Below, in pieces: positions 15,614 to 25,298 of a stretch of DNA of 64,000 bases. The notes below the pieces were generated by a model that worked only from the letters and a program-made list of their open reading frames with translations, was not told where the DNA came from and did no database searches. The stretch's first letter is position 1. Each line of letters begins with the position of its first letter. The translations under genes and the position numbers were made by a program. Source of the stretch: Ch128b sp964527925 (GTDB lineage Bacteria; Bacteroidota; Ignavibacteria; Ch128b); contig CAZGQO010000002.1 in the NCBI GenBank assembly GCA_964527925.1, forward strand, positions 1 through 64,000, read 5' to 3'.

Positions 15614-16867
15614 TTAAAGTGAACCAATCTCAACAAGATATTTTCTTTTTTCAAGAAGAATTGCCGTTTCTTCATTCAATTTTTTACATGCTTCCTGAAC
15701 TTTCATTCTACCACTTGCAACTTCTTCAACATACTTCTGGATTTTTGCTATCATAATATTTTCCCATTCAGCAAGTTTTGGTAATGCAACTGTTCTTTCG
15801 AGTTGAATATTAAATGCATCCAATTTTTTTTCTGAAGTAATAATTGAATCATGCCAGGCAGTTTTTCTTGAAGGGAGTGAACCCACAAGTTGATAAAACT
15901 TAATTTGTGTTTCAGGTTCACTTAAAAATTCGATTAACCTCAAGGCTAAAAATTTTTTCTTCGATTCTTTATTGATAACTAAACTCGCACCACCTGCAAT
16001 CGAAACACCAGGATAAATAGTATCAGGTGATGGCAAAGAAGCGGTTGACCATTTATTCTGAAACTCTGGCGATAATCTTTTTTTAAATTCTGAAATATTC
16101 CATGGACCTGTGATGTACATTGCGATGTAATCTTCTTCAAATGCCTGATAAACATTAGTTACTTCAGTTATATTAGATGGAGAGAGTTTTTCGTTGTAAA
16201 ATTTTGAAAGGAATTCGAATGATTGAATAAATGAAGAATCCGTGAAAGCTGGTTCAGTATAATTTTTATCTAATAACTTAGCGTTTTTTTGAAGAGCAAA
16301 AATTATAATAAGGACCCATTCGTTTGTAGGAAAGTAAATTGCATAATTGTTAGTTATTGTTTTAACTTTTTTTGAAGCTTGATAAAGTTCATCCCAAGTT
16401 CTCGGTGGATTATTGTATCCTGCTTTTGCCAATAAATCGGTTCGGTAAAAAAGAACACGAGTATCAACATACCAGGGAACGCCAAAGAGAAGTCCATTAA
16501 TTTTATTTGATTCAAGAATTCCAGGAAAATAATCATTCAAATCTATATCTGAATTAATGATCAAAGAATCGAGTGGTTCAATTGAATTCAAAGCAACAAA
16601 TTCTGGAATCCATGTATTTCCAAGTTGAAAAACATCAGGAAGAGTTTCTGAAACAAAAGCAGTGATAAGTTTTTCGTGAGCCGCTGTCCAGGGAATCTGT
16701 TGAACTTTTACTTTGATGTTATATTTTTTTTCGAATTCAGGAATCAATTTTTGAATATTTTCGCCTTCAACGCCCATTGCCCAGAAAGTCAGTTCATCGT
16801 CTCGGGATGATTTACATCCATTAAAAGAAATGAATAATAGTAAACCAATTGACAGAATATGTTTCAT
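15614..16867 (-). CDS. Extracellular sugar-binding lipoprotein of the ABC importer
   Basis: 417 aa. A signal peptide ends in a lipobox (FNGC, Cys18), so the mature protein is lipid-anchored. The body is a family 1 solute-binding protein: LTFWAMGVEGENIQKLIPEFEKKY at the start, DVFQLGNTW, GVPWYVDTRVLFYRTDLL, and YITGPWNISEFK. It overlaps the upstream GH144 gene by ATGA and sits 2 bp before the permease gene. The binding specificity cannot be read from sequence; the neighbouring enzymes suggest beta-glucooligosaccharides. Confidence 0.92.
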   Translation of the reverse strand: MKHILSIGLLLFISFNGCKSSRDDELTFWAMGVEGENIQKLIPEFEKKYNIKVKVQQIPWTAAHEKLITAFVSETLPDVFQLGNTWIPEFVALNSIEPLDSLIINSDIDLNDYFPGILESNKINGLLFGVPWYVDTRVLFYRTDLLAKAGYNNPPRTWDELYQASKKVKTITNNYAIYFPTNEWVLIIIFALQKNAKLLDKNYTEPAFTDSSFIQSFEFLSKFYNEKLSPSNITEVTNVYQAFEEDYIAMYITGPWNISEFKKRLSPEFQNKWSTASLPSPDTIYPGVSIAGGASLVINKESKKKFLALRLIEFLSEPETQIKFYQLVGSLPSRKTAWHDSIITSEKKLDAFNIQLERTVALPKLAEWENIMIAKIQKYVEEVASGRMKVQEACKKLNEETAILLEKRKYLVEIGSL

Positions 16868-18708
16868 TTCATTATAACTAACTTTTGAACAAATCTTTCC
16901 TTACCAGTATCTACCACAACAAAATAAATTGAAGAAGTTAAGTTACTTGAAGGTTTATATGATATAGAATGTTTACCCTGATTCAATAGATTATCTAAAA
17001 TTCGATCGACTTCCTCTCCCAGCAAATTGTAAAGAGAAATTCGAACATGTGACCTGTAATTAATTGAAAATTGAATTTTTGTTTCATTATTTGTAGGATT
17101 TGGGTAGATGGAAAAATTTTCGACTGGCGATAGTGAAAATTCAAATTCAACTTTAGTTTGATTAGAATCAGGAACAAAACCAATTGCATTTATTGCGTAT
17201 TGAATTTCAGGATTGGACATAAACAGATTCCACAACAATTGATTTCGATAATTTTCTATCATAACAATGATAGGTCCCTGATCAATTGCAATGTAACTAT
17301 TTGCAAACCAACTTTGAGTTAAGTTAAAAGCATCTTTAAAACCGTAAGTACCCCAGAGTTGATTAAAATATTTTCTATAAAAATTTTTCAATGTTTCAAT
17401 TGATTCTCGTGGAGTATATGGCATTGATGAGATTGCGGCAGTTGGAGCGATTGTTCCATTATCGTTTGCGGCAGGTTCATGAGCAGCATATCCCCAGGGG
17501 TTATCACTTGCCGTTAATCCCCAGGTCAAAGAATCATATCCAACAAATCGTCTTGGATTTGCAATACAATAAGCCCTGTTAATTAAAGTTTGATTTCTAT
17601 TTTGAATGAAATAATTGCAGAAATTATCTTTCTTGAATCGTGGATCAAATCCAAGGAAAGAATAATGCGTAAAGAAAAGTGGTCCACCTAAATTTTGTCC
17701 AACAAAAAGTTTGTATCCGTAATAAGTATTTCCATTCACATAATTCGAAGATGAAGCCCAACCCTGATAATAAGTCGATGCTGGAATTGGATAAGTCGGA
17801 GATGCAATCCCAAGTATGTAACAAATCATCGTTTCATTCCAGCCAATTAATTTTAAATTCATCACCCAGCCATAGTTTGGTGACCAATGCCAGTAGAGAA
17901 ATTGACTATATGGACTTCTGCTGTACCAGCTATATTCAACTGTCTGCCAGATATAATTAATTTTTTCTCTTATCAAAGTTTCTAATGAATCATTACGATT
18001 GAAATACTGTCTTGCTGTCAATAATCCCTGGAGTAAAAAAGAAGTTTCAACAATATCGCCGCCATCATCCTGCGGACTGAAAGGTACAACCTGACCTGTC
18101 CATCCATTTAACCAGTGTGGATATGCACCATGAAATCTCTGTGCTGATGTAGTTAAGAAATTCAACATTTTTAATAAATGTTTTGCGCCTTCCGTTCTTG
18201 AGATGAAATTCCTTTCAATTCCAACAATCAAAGCCATCACACCAAATCCTGAACCACCAATTGTTACAACGTCACCAGATGTATTTCGTTCTCTCGCAAG
18301 TCCACAATTTGGATGAGCAAATTGATAAAAGTATCTAAATGTTGCTCTCTGAACCATATCTAGAAAATCATCATCCGTCATATTAAAGTTTGGATAAACA
18401 ACAACACTATCACTTAATTCAGATTGCTGACTAATATTGTTGAATGCAAGAATTTTGAAATAAAATGTATCAGTATTTGATTGAAAAGCTTCCCAATAAA
18501 AATTCTGACCCTTAGCTGTAGTTTTATAATAAACAAATTGTTCACCTTGCTTTTTGTAGATTCGATAACCTACAAGATTTGATTCCGTATTTTCATCCCA
18601 AACAAGATCAAAATGTTTTTCATAACAATATGCTTTGAAATTTTGCGGTACTTGTGGTTGTGCAAATAGTAATTTTGATAAAAGGATGACAAACAAAACT
18701 TTATACAT
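16864..18708 (-). CDS. Secreted GH144-type glucanase with FN3 domain and T9SS sorting tail
   Basis: 614 aa. Order: signal peptide (1-16), fibronectin type III-like domain (about 20-108), glucoamylase-like (alpha/alpha)6 domain (about 115-515; PF10091/GH144), and a C-terminal T9SS type A sorting domain starting FSIYPNPTNNETKIQF. Within the catalytic domain are FGVMALIVGIER, DDGGDIVETSFLLQGLL and IDQGPIVVMIENYR, all characteristic of GH144 endo-beta-1,2-glucanases and relatives. The sorting tail predicts export through T9SS and cell-surface attachment. A second, lipoprotein paralogue is at 23868-25259. The beta-1,2 linkage is known for some GH144 members and is inference here. Confidence 0.85.
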   Translation of the reverse strand: MYKVLFVILLSKLLFAQPQVPQNFKAYCYEKHFDLVWDENTESNLVGYRIYKKQGEQFVYYKTTAKGQNFYWEAFQSNTDTFYFKILAFNNISQQSELSDSVVVYPNFNMTDDDFLDMVQRATFRYFYQFAHPNCGLARERNTSGDVVTIGGSGFGVMALIVGIERNFISRTEGAKHLLKMLNFLTTSAQRFHGAYPHWLNGWTGQVVPFSPQDDGGDIVETSFLLQGLLTARQYFNRNDSLETLIREKINYIWQTVEYSWYSRSPYSQFLYWHWSPNYGWVMNLKLIGWNETMICYILGIASPTYPIPASTYYQGWASSSNYVNGNTYYGYKLFVGQNLGGPLFFTHYSFLGFDPRFKKDNFCNYFIQNRNQTLINRAYCIANPRRFVGYDSLTWGLTASDNPWGYAAHEPAANDNGTIAPTAAISSMPYTPRESIETLKNFYRKYFNQLWGTYGFKDAFNLTQSWFANSYIAIDQGPIIVMIENYRNQLLWNLFMSNPEIQYAINAIGFVPDSNQTKVEFEFSLSPVENFSIYPNPTNNETKIQFSINYRSHVRISLYNLLGEEVDRILDNLLNQGKHSISYKPSSNLTSSIYFVVVDTGKERFVQKLVIMK

Positions 18709-20779
18709 TTCGATACTCTATTTCAAAAATTTCTGTTGATATTAGTTGATTAAGATTATTTCTCAAATCAACTTTAAGTCTGTGATGTCCATTCTCCAGA
18801 TTTTCAGGTACTGATATATTCAATTGTTCAAATGGAAAGTGTGTAATTGAATCGGCTTCTATTTTTGACACTTTTATTATTGATAATTCTTTTTCATCAA
18901 TGAAAAGTTTAACAGAAAGGTCATTAAAGTTTTGATGAAGGTCGTTTATTATCCAGAACTCGAGATTCAATTTTTTAGAGAGATTTGAATAAATAGATTG
19001 TCGCAGATTTACTGAAAGAATTAAGGGCTCATAAGCGTTTTTCAAAGCAAAGAAACCTTTTTTCTTTTTTCCGAAATAATCAATCACACTCCATGTAATT
19101 GATTCCCAGCAATCAATGAACATAAACTGAAAAATTCCAGTAATTTCCTGAAATTTTTTTCTTCTGTAATGATGAATTGCTTCTTTCAATAAATCAGCCT
19201 GATAATTTTGTGAATTTTCAATGAACTCCTCGATTGAGTTTCCACGATTGATCTTTGCGATGTGAAAAGTTTGTTCATACTGGAAGTTATGATATTCCCA
19301 TTTTTTATCTTCTGGCTTATTTAATAAATCTTCAGGTATGAACTTTTTTAATGTATCTAATTCAGGTAAAGCTTGAGCTCCGAATTCAGTTACAAGTGGA
19401 CCCATTGGTACTGCAACATAATTTTCTTTTGAACCCCAGTACCAACCTTCATAACAATGTTCTTCATAGTTTGATGCGAGTCTAATGATTCTCGAATTAT
19501 CTTCCATTGATACTGCATCAAAAAGAAATTGATCAAGTGAATTAATTTGCTCACTAGGTTCATTATGACAACACCAAAAAACTATAGACGGATGATAATG
19601 AAACTGACTAACCATATCTTTGATTTGACTCACAGCATTTGAAATGAATTTTTCTGATTCATCATATGTCCACTGAAGTGCAAAATCCTGCCAGACCAAT
19701 ATTCCTGACCTGTCAAATGCATCATAAAGTTCATGACGATTAACATGGGCATGGACTCTAACAATATTCACATTAGCTTCTTTAAGTGAATTGACAATAA
19801 AATTAATTTTACTTTCATTTAAGTTGGAAAGCATCTGTTCAGGTATAATGTTTGTCCCTCTCAAAAAAAGTCTTTTACCATTTATATACAACGCATCATT
19901 AATTATTTCGACTTTTCTAATTCCAAAATGGGTGTTGAAAATAATTTTATCATCTTCAAGAATATTAATTTCATGTAATGATGGATTTCCTAATTCATAC
20001 GGGTACCAAAGTTCAGAATTTTCTAATTCGATAATCAAATTAATTTTATTTGCAGAGGATTTATTGATTTGAAATTCTTTTTGGTGGACAATTTTATCAT
20101 TTAGTTTTATTTGAAGAAGATAACTTTTATTCAGAAAAAGTTTTTTTGTTAGATAATTCAGTTCAAAGTTTAATGAAGCAGATTTAAAATTGTCTTCAAA
20201 TTTTGAAAATACTTTTAGATTTGAAAAATAGATTGTTCTGCCGTGATAAATTTTAACATTATTCCAGATTCCACCAGTATTTCTATCCTGACCATGTACC
20301 AAATCCCACCCGCCAGGCCTGCAATCATGATGATTAAAAATTCCTTTGATTAATCTTTTATGATGTGGCCAGGTATAATCAGTATCTTCACGGTCGGAGG
20401 TAACTTTGACTATCAATAAATTATTCCCAGCTTTTGCAACATCAGAAATATTAAAGTAAAATTTCTGAAAATAACCTTCATGCATTCCAATAAATACATC
20501 ATTCAGAAAAATCTCAGCCACATAATCAACTCCATGAAATTCAAGAATCAATAAATCATCGATAACATCCTGTAATTCAAATTCTTTTATGAACCAGACT
20601 GTCCCCGCATAATCACCTAAATCTGAAAGATACCAATTAACTGGTATTTTCATCTTTCGGAGATTTTTTGAATAGTATAATTGCTTTACCTGTTCAAGTG
20701 TAAAATTTTTGTTTTCATCAGAGATGAAATCCCACAAACCGCTTAGAGAAAAAATATTCTGTCTTTTATCCATAATCAT
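18701..20779 (-). CDS. GH2 glycoside hydrolase (beta-mannosidase/beta-glucuronidase-like)
   Basis: About 692 aa. The ATG at 20779 overlaps the previous stop codon; a TTG at 20782 and ATG at 20773 are alternatives. No signal peptide is present, so it is probably cytoplasmic. Domains in GH2 order: sugar-binding jelly roll (30-180), immunoglobulin-like sandwich (185-290), TIM barrel (295-590). The acid/base Glu is in WCCHNEPSEQ (about residue 407) and the likely nucleophile Glu in GPLVTEFGAQ (about residue 465). RVHAHVNRHELYDAFDRSGILVWQDF is the standard GH2 barrel segment. Substrate could be a beta-glucoside, mannoside or glucuronide; sequence alone does not decide. Confidence 0.88.
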   Translation of the reverse strand: MIMDKRQNIFSLSGLWDFISDENKNFTLEQVKQLYYSKNLRKMKIPVNWYLSDLGDYAGTVWFIKEFELQDVIDDLLILEFHGVDYVAEIFLNDVFIGMHEGYFQKFYFNISDVAKAGNNLLIVKVTSDREDTDYTWPHHKRLIKGIFNHHDCRPGGWDLVHGQDRNTGGIWNNVKIYHGRTIYFSNLKVFSKFEDNFKSASLNFELNYLTKKLFLNKSYLLQIKLNDKIVHQKEFQINKSSANKINLIIELENSELWYPYELGNPSLHEINILEDDKIIFNTHFGIRKVEIINDALYINGKRLFLRGTNIIPEQMLSNLNESKINFIVNSLKEANVNIVRVHAHVNRHELYDAFDRSGILVWQDFALQWTYDESEKFISNAVSQIKDMVSQFHYHPSIVFWCCHNEPSEQINSLDQFLFDAVSMEDNSRIIRLASNYEEHCYEGWYWGSKENYVAVPMGPLVTEFGAQALPELDTLKKFIPEDLLNKPEDKKWEYHNFQYEQTFHIAKINRGNSIEEFIENSQNYQADLLKEAIHHYRRKKFQEITGIFQFMFIDCWESITWSVIDYFGKKKKGFFALKNAYEPLILSVNLRQSIYSNLSKKLNLEFWIINDLHQNFNDLSVKLFIDEKELSIIKVSKIEADSITHFPFEQLNISVPENLENGHHRLKVDLRNNLNQLISTEIFEIEYRNV

Positions 20780-23700
20780 CAATACTTGATTATAATTTTT
20801 GCCGGGAATTCCTGAAAGTAGATTTTATTATTTTCAATTGAATAGGATTTTGAACCACTAATTAAAATCTCGCCTGGTTTTTCATTTATCAAATTTTGAA
20901 TACACATCTTCCATTGATTTAATTTCTTGTCTACACTTAAGTCAATTTCATAAAGCTTTGAATCTATCTTTTTCACTTTTAGATTAAGATTGCCCGATTG
21001 AGTTCTCAAATTCTTTATCTCAAGTGAATTATTAGAATCTAAAAATGATTCATTAAAACCTGAAAGAAAAACTAAAGTTGAATCATTTCGATTTTCCATT
21101 ACAAACATATTTCTAAAAGCATTAATGAAATCAGATCCAACCCATGTATGAGGCATATCTCCAATAAATTGTGGAGTTGTAGAATCTCTCCAGACAACTT
21201 CAGCCCAGTGTAGCCAATTCGCTGGTCTTTGATATTTGAGCATAAAATGTAGAAGTTTAAAAGCTCTTTCTTTCTCTCCAAGAATCAAAAATGAATTAAT
21301 ATTCCTGATTTCGTATGGAGTAAAATTAACGAAATTATTTTCGGTACGACGCTTGGTAAAAAATTGATAATATTTTTCGAAGGTATTTATTAATTCGAAT
21401 TGTGGAAGATTTGACAATTGATCACATGGAAAAAGCGCAATTGAAGTTGAAGTGGGATCAAAATCACCCAGTTCAACACAACCTGGTATATAATCAATCT
21501 TATGCATTGAAATTGTTATCTTCAGAGACAAGGCTAAATTTTTTTCAAATTCATCTCTCAAAGATTTAAAGTAATTGTAATCATCTTTCATTTCTAAAAC
21601 TGATGCAATCTCTACTGCATCATTTAAACCTCTAATTGTAAAGAAGTTATCCCAGTATGAATGCATTGGTTTCGCTGAATAACCTTCGTGACTGATCGAT
21701 TCTGGCATTAGACCATAGTAAGCTGAAAGCGAATCGGCTTTGTATTTTTCAATTTTTCTTAATTGAGTTTGCGAATCAATATATTGAACAACTTTTTTGA
21801 TCACTGGAAATAATTCTCTAATCAAACTTGTATCGTTTGTAAATTGGAAATATGTATTTAACAGATAAAGAAATTCACCGTGACTGTCATGTTCATCAAC
21901 GGGATCTGGTCCACGTTTATCAACAACACAGGGTACTTTTCCATTATCATAAATATGTTTTGAATACCATCGAATGAAATCTTGCACTTCATAATCAAAC
22001 CCAAATCTTAATAATGCTGTTGAAGTCAGAGAACCATCTCTTATCCAGCTCCGTTCATAGGATCTGGAACCTGGTTGAATGCCTGAATAATCTTTATTAA
22101 TTAAGATATAACTTAAATTTGCTTTTACGATATTAAATAAGTTTTCTAAAAATTGACTTCCCTTAATATCAGTGAAATTTAATCTATCCATCCAGAAATC
22201 AATTGTTTTCTGTTTTTCTACTTCAAAGTATGCATTAAAAGATTTTTCATCCATTTGTGAATTAAGAGTTGAGTAATAGTCGTAGATTAGCCGAATTGTA
22301 GTCGTATCAGATAGTAATCGATAACTAATCAATGCTGATCCAAGTTTTTCTTTGCAAATTGAAATTTGAGTTCCTGCAAAATTTTGTTCAATCAACGCTG
22401 ATAAAACATCATTCTTGTGGAATTCAAAAGCTAAAAACTGACTATTGGATTTATTGATAAATAACTTTTTGTCATTGATGCTTATCAAGTTTGATTTCAT
22501 CTTAATCGAATAAACTTCAGCAACACCTCCTGGATTATTCAGGAATTGATAGTATGGATTAACCTGAAAAGGAATTAGTGCAAGATGAAGTTTTGATTTT
22601 AAGTTCCTGTTTTTTTGTACAAGCTGATATTCTATGAATAATTTGGTGGATTTATTAGGTATTCCTGATGCAAATGTTTTAATCTGAAGTTTAAAATTTT
22701 TGCCTTCCCAATTGACAATTGGAATTGGCAGAAATTTTTGTTCAAGATTTTGTGTAATCTTAAAATCTTGAAAGGTGTAGACTTTTCTCCCCGATTGAAT
22801 GAACGGCAGAATTGAGAAAGAATTTTTATCAACCTCAATCATTCCATTTGAATCAATCAAAGCTTCCTTATCATCACCTTCAGTTCCAGCAATTGTCCAA
22901 TAAACTGCTTTTCTGTTGAAGTATTCTGGTAAAAATTTTGAATGATGTTTTAGTGCCAGATCAAAAAATATATTATTTCTGGATTCTGAAAATGAATAAT
23001 CAAAAAATTCAATCTCCTTTATCAAAATATCTTTTGATGCCTCGACACGGAATTTGAGAAATCTGGTTTCTATGTTTTTGAATTGAAAATAGGAAATTCT
23101 TTTTGTGATTTGATTGACATTAATCAGTTCATTCCAATTAATTGAATCAATTGAATTGTATATTTTTAAATTCTTAGGAAGATTATCATTCCAGATTATT
23201 TTAATTCCACCGAGTTCAAAATCCTTGTTGAAGGAATTTAAAACGACTGGATCTTTTCGGTTTAATTTAATTGAAGTATTATAGTTTTTATCAAACAATC
23301 TTTGAAATTTTTGATTATAAAATTTTATCTCAAGTGGGATTGAATCTGCAATTTCTTCGAAAATCAATTCATCTAAAAAAATCGTTCCTCTTCCACCCGT
23401 AAAGGATGCAATTGTAAATTCTATGAAACTAAACTCTTCAAAATTTTTATTATTAGTTGGACCCCAGGCAAATTGAATATTTCTCTTACGGACAAAAAAT
23501 TTTTCCCAATTAGCTGGAAATTGGAAGTTACGATTATTCATCCACCAGACATTTTCTTTAGAATCATCGAGAAATTTAATTTCAAAATTATTATCTGGTG
23601 AGATAGCTTTAATAAAAAAAGTAAAACGGAAGTTATCAGGAACTTTTAATTTCAATTTTTTTTGAATACCGCAGTATCCAGTTCCATATTTAAAATTATA

Positions 23701-23871
23701 ATCTATTTTGATGCCCTTACCACTAATACCTTCTGATTGTGAAATTCGTAATTCAGCACCTTCTGATTTAATAATTTCCCAGTTTGAAATATCTTCAAAG
23801 TTATCGATTAAAATTTTGTTCTGTGCCCAGAGTACCTGAAATGCAAAGAAGAATAATAAATATCGAATCAT
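20779..23871 (-). CDS. Large secreted protein: CBM11-like and discoidin-like domains with (alpha/alpha)6 glycosidase-like domain
   Basis: 1030 aa with signal peptide (1-16). Residues 20-175 look like a carbohydrate-binding jelly roll of the CBM11/family-30 type (LIDNFEDISNWEI...GTIFLDELIF). Residues 180-290 look like an F5/8 type C (discoidin) domain. After a beta-rich linker (300-560) comes a helical barrel with RSYERSWIRDGSLTSTALLR (about 635-655), VDEHDSHGEFLYLLNTYFQF, SYWDNFFTIRG and HTWVGSDFINAFRNM, a layout like GH63/GH116/GH15-type six-hairpin glycosidases. I do not recognise a defined GH family. Acidic residues Asp in WIRDG and the DEHD motif are candidates for catalysis. It lies between two GH144-type genes. 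Confidence 0.65.
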   Translation of the reverse strand: MIRYLLFFFAFQVLWAQNKILIDNFEDISNWEIIKSEGAELRISQSEGISGKGIKIDYNFKYGTGYCGIQKKLKLKVPDNFRFTFFIKAISPDNNFEIKFLDDSKENVWWMNNRNFQFPANWEKFFVRKRNIQFAWGPTNNKNFEEFSFIEFTIASFTGGRGTIFLDELIFEEIADSIPLEIKFYNQKFQRLFDKNYNTSIKLNRKDPVVLNSFNKDFELGGIKIIWNDNLPKNLKIYNSIDSINWNELINVNQITKRISYFQFKNIETRFLKFRVEASKDILIKEIEFFDYSFSESRNNIFFDLALKHHSKFLPEYFNRKAVYWTIAGTEGDDKEALIDSNGMIEVDKNSFSILPFIQSGRKVYTFQDFKITQNLEQKFLPIPIVNWEGKNFKLQIKTFASGIPNKSTKLFIEYQLVQKNRNLKSKLHLALIPFQVNPYYQFLNNPGGVAEVYSIKMKSNLISINDKKLFINKSNSQFLAFEFHKNDVLSALIEQNFAGTQISICKEKLGSALISYRLLSDTTTIRLIYDYYSTLNSQMDEKSFNAYFEVEKQKTIDFWMDRLNFTDIKGSQFLENLFNIVKANLSYILINKDYSGIQPGSRSYERSWIRDGSLTSTALLRFGFDYEVQDFIRWYSKHIYDNGKVPCVVDKRGPDPVDEHDSHGEFLYLLNTYFQFTNDTSLIRELFPVIKKVVQYIDSQTQLRKIEKYKADSLSAYYGLMPESISHEGYSAKPMHSYWDNFFTIRGLNDAVEIASVLEMKDDYNYFKSLRDEFEKNLALSLKITISMHKIDYIPGCVELGDFDPTSTSIALFPCDQLSNLPQFELINTFEKYYQFFTKRRTENNFVNFTPYEIRNINSFLILGEKERAFKLLHFMLKYQRPANWLHWAEVVWRDSTTPQFIGDMPHTWVGSDFINAFRNMFVMENRNDSTLVFLSGFNESFLDSNNSLEIKNLRTQSGNLNLKVKKIDSKLYEIDLSVDKKLNQWKMCIQNLINEKPGEILISGSKSYSIENNKIYFQEFPAKIIIKY

Positions 23872-25259
23872 TTAAGCTTTGATATATTTAATTTTTTCAA
23901 ACCTTCCTGAATGATTTTATCCTGCATCGTATATTTCCAGACAAATCCGGTTCTATAATTTTCAATCATCAAAACAATTGGACCCTGATCAATGCCAAGA
24001 TAATCTTCATCAAACCAGTTAAGAGTTAAATTAAAGGCATCAACGAAACCATATTTTTTCCAGATGCCCTTATCCTTAAATCTTTCATAGATACTGATTA
24101 GTGATGGAATTGTGATCTCAGGTGCAAAGGGAATTGAACCGCCAAGAGCAGTTGGAGCTAAAGTCCCATCATCAAAAAAAATTAAATCAGGTCCACTTGT
24201 TCCCCTGCCAGCATAGTCATAAAATTTCTTTCCGTTAAAATTATATTTTTCGCCAGGTCCATCACAGGCTGTAATTCCCCATGTTAAAGAATCATATTCA
24301 ATCCAGCCAAGCGGATTATCAATTGCGTAAAATCTTTGCACATAAGTTGCACGACGAGAATTTTCAAAAAAATCGATTCCTCTGCTTCTCAATGTATCAT
24401 CAGCTAAATTCCTGAAATCAATAAAAATGTGAGAAAACTGATGTCCAAAAAGTGGAGGAAATGCAAGATGACCAAAACCTTGATATGGTTCACGCCAATC
24501 ATAATGTTTCATCCATGTTTGATAACCTTTCTCGACATCTTCCATTCCAAGTCCTGCAGCAATAACATAGAGAAATAGTGCTTCATTATATCCAACCCAA
24601 CCAAGAAAATTGAATTCATTATTTTCTGGATGCCAGCCCATATTGATGGCGTAAGGATATTTCGAATCGGATGACATTTTGAAAAATTCCCAATTGATTC
24701 TCTGCAGAATTTTCTGAGATAAATCTCTTATTTCATTTTCAATCGGATTGTCTTGATTAAAATAGTTTCTTGCAAAGATAATTCCCATAAACAATAGACC
24801 CGAATCGATCGTGGAAAGTTCACAATTCCATTCTCTTTCGCCCGTGTAAAAATTAAGAAAATGATAATAGAATCCCTGATAACCCGTTGATAATGTATCA
24901 TCGCTTTGTTTAGAATAGTAAAAGAATCGAAGAAGTTTCAATGTTTTTTCCGCGGCATCTTCTCGAGTAATCCATTTTCGTTCAGCACCAATTCCCCATA
25001 CGGGGAGAGCAAAACCGCATGCAGCAATTGTAACTGGTGAAGTTGCTGTGGATCTATCTTTTACCAACGAGTTATCGGGATTAATCTCATTGATAAAATA
25101 TTTGAAAGCGTAATATTGAACTGTATCGAGAAATTGTTTTTCACTTTCACTTAGTTCATCATAATTGATATAGGGATAAGTTGTTCTTATTTGACTTTGT
25201 GTTGAACACGATACGATAAAAAATATCAGAAGCAATGAACCTAATCTAAAAACTTTCAT
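23868..25259 (-). CDS. GH144-type (glucoamylase-like) lipoprotein
   Basis: 463 aa. The signal peptide ends at a lipobox (FFIVSC, Cys19), so it is an envelope lipoprotein. The single catalytic domain matches the GH144/PF10091 type: TIAACGFALPVWGIGAERKW, ELSTIDSGLLFMGIIFAR, WVGYNEALFLYVIAAGLG, DSLTWGITACDGPG, FDDGTLAPTALGGSIPFAPE and GIDQGPIVLMIENYRTG. It lacks the FN3 and T9SS parts of its paralogue at 16864-18708. A surface enzyme and a periplasm-facing lipoprotein of the same family would let the cell cut the polymer outside and trim fragments afterwards (inference). Confidence 0.87.
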   Translation of the reverse strand: MKVFRLGSLLLIFFIVSCSTQSQIRTTYPYINYDELSESEKQFLDTVQYYAFKYFINEINPDNSLVKDRSTATSPVTIAACGFALPVWGIGAERKWITREDAAEKTLKLLRFFYYSKQSDDTLSTGYQGFYYHFLNFYTGEREWNCELSTIDSGLLFMGIIFARNYFNQDNPIENEIRDLSQKILQRINWEFFKMSSDSKYPYAINMGWHPENNEFNFLGWVGYNEALFLYVIAAGLGMEDVEKGYQTWMKHYDWREPYQGFGHLAFPPLFGHQFSHIFIDFRNLADDTLRSRGIDFFENSRRATYVQRFYAIDNPLGWIEYDSLTWGITACDGPGEKYNFNGKKFYDYAGRGTSGPDLIFFDDGTLAPTALGGSIPFAPEITIPSLISIYERFKDKGIWKKYGFVDAFNLTLNWFDEDYLGIDQGPIVLMIENYRTGFVWKYTMQDKIIQEGLKKLNISKLK

Positions 25260-25298
25260 TAAAAATTTTCTCTAAATTATGATTATCAAAAATTTGAT

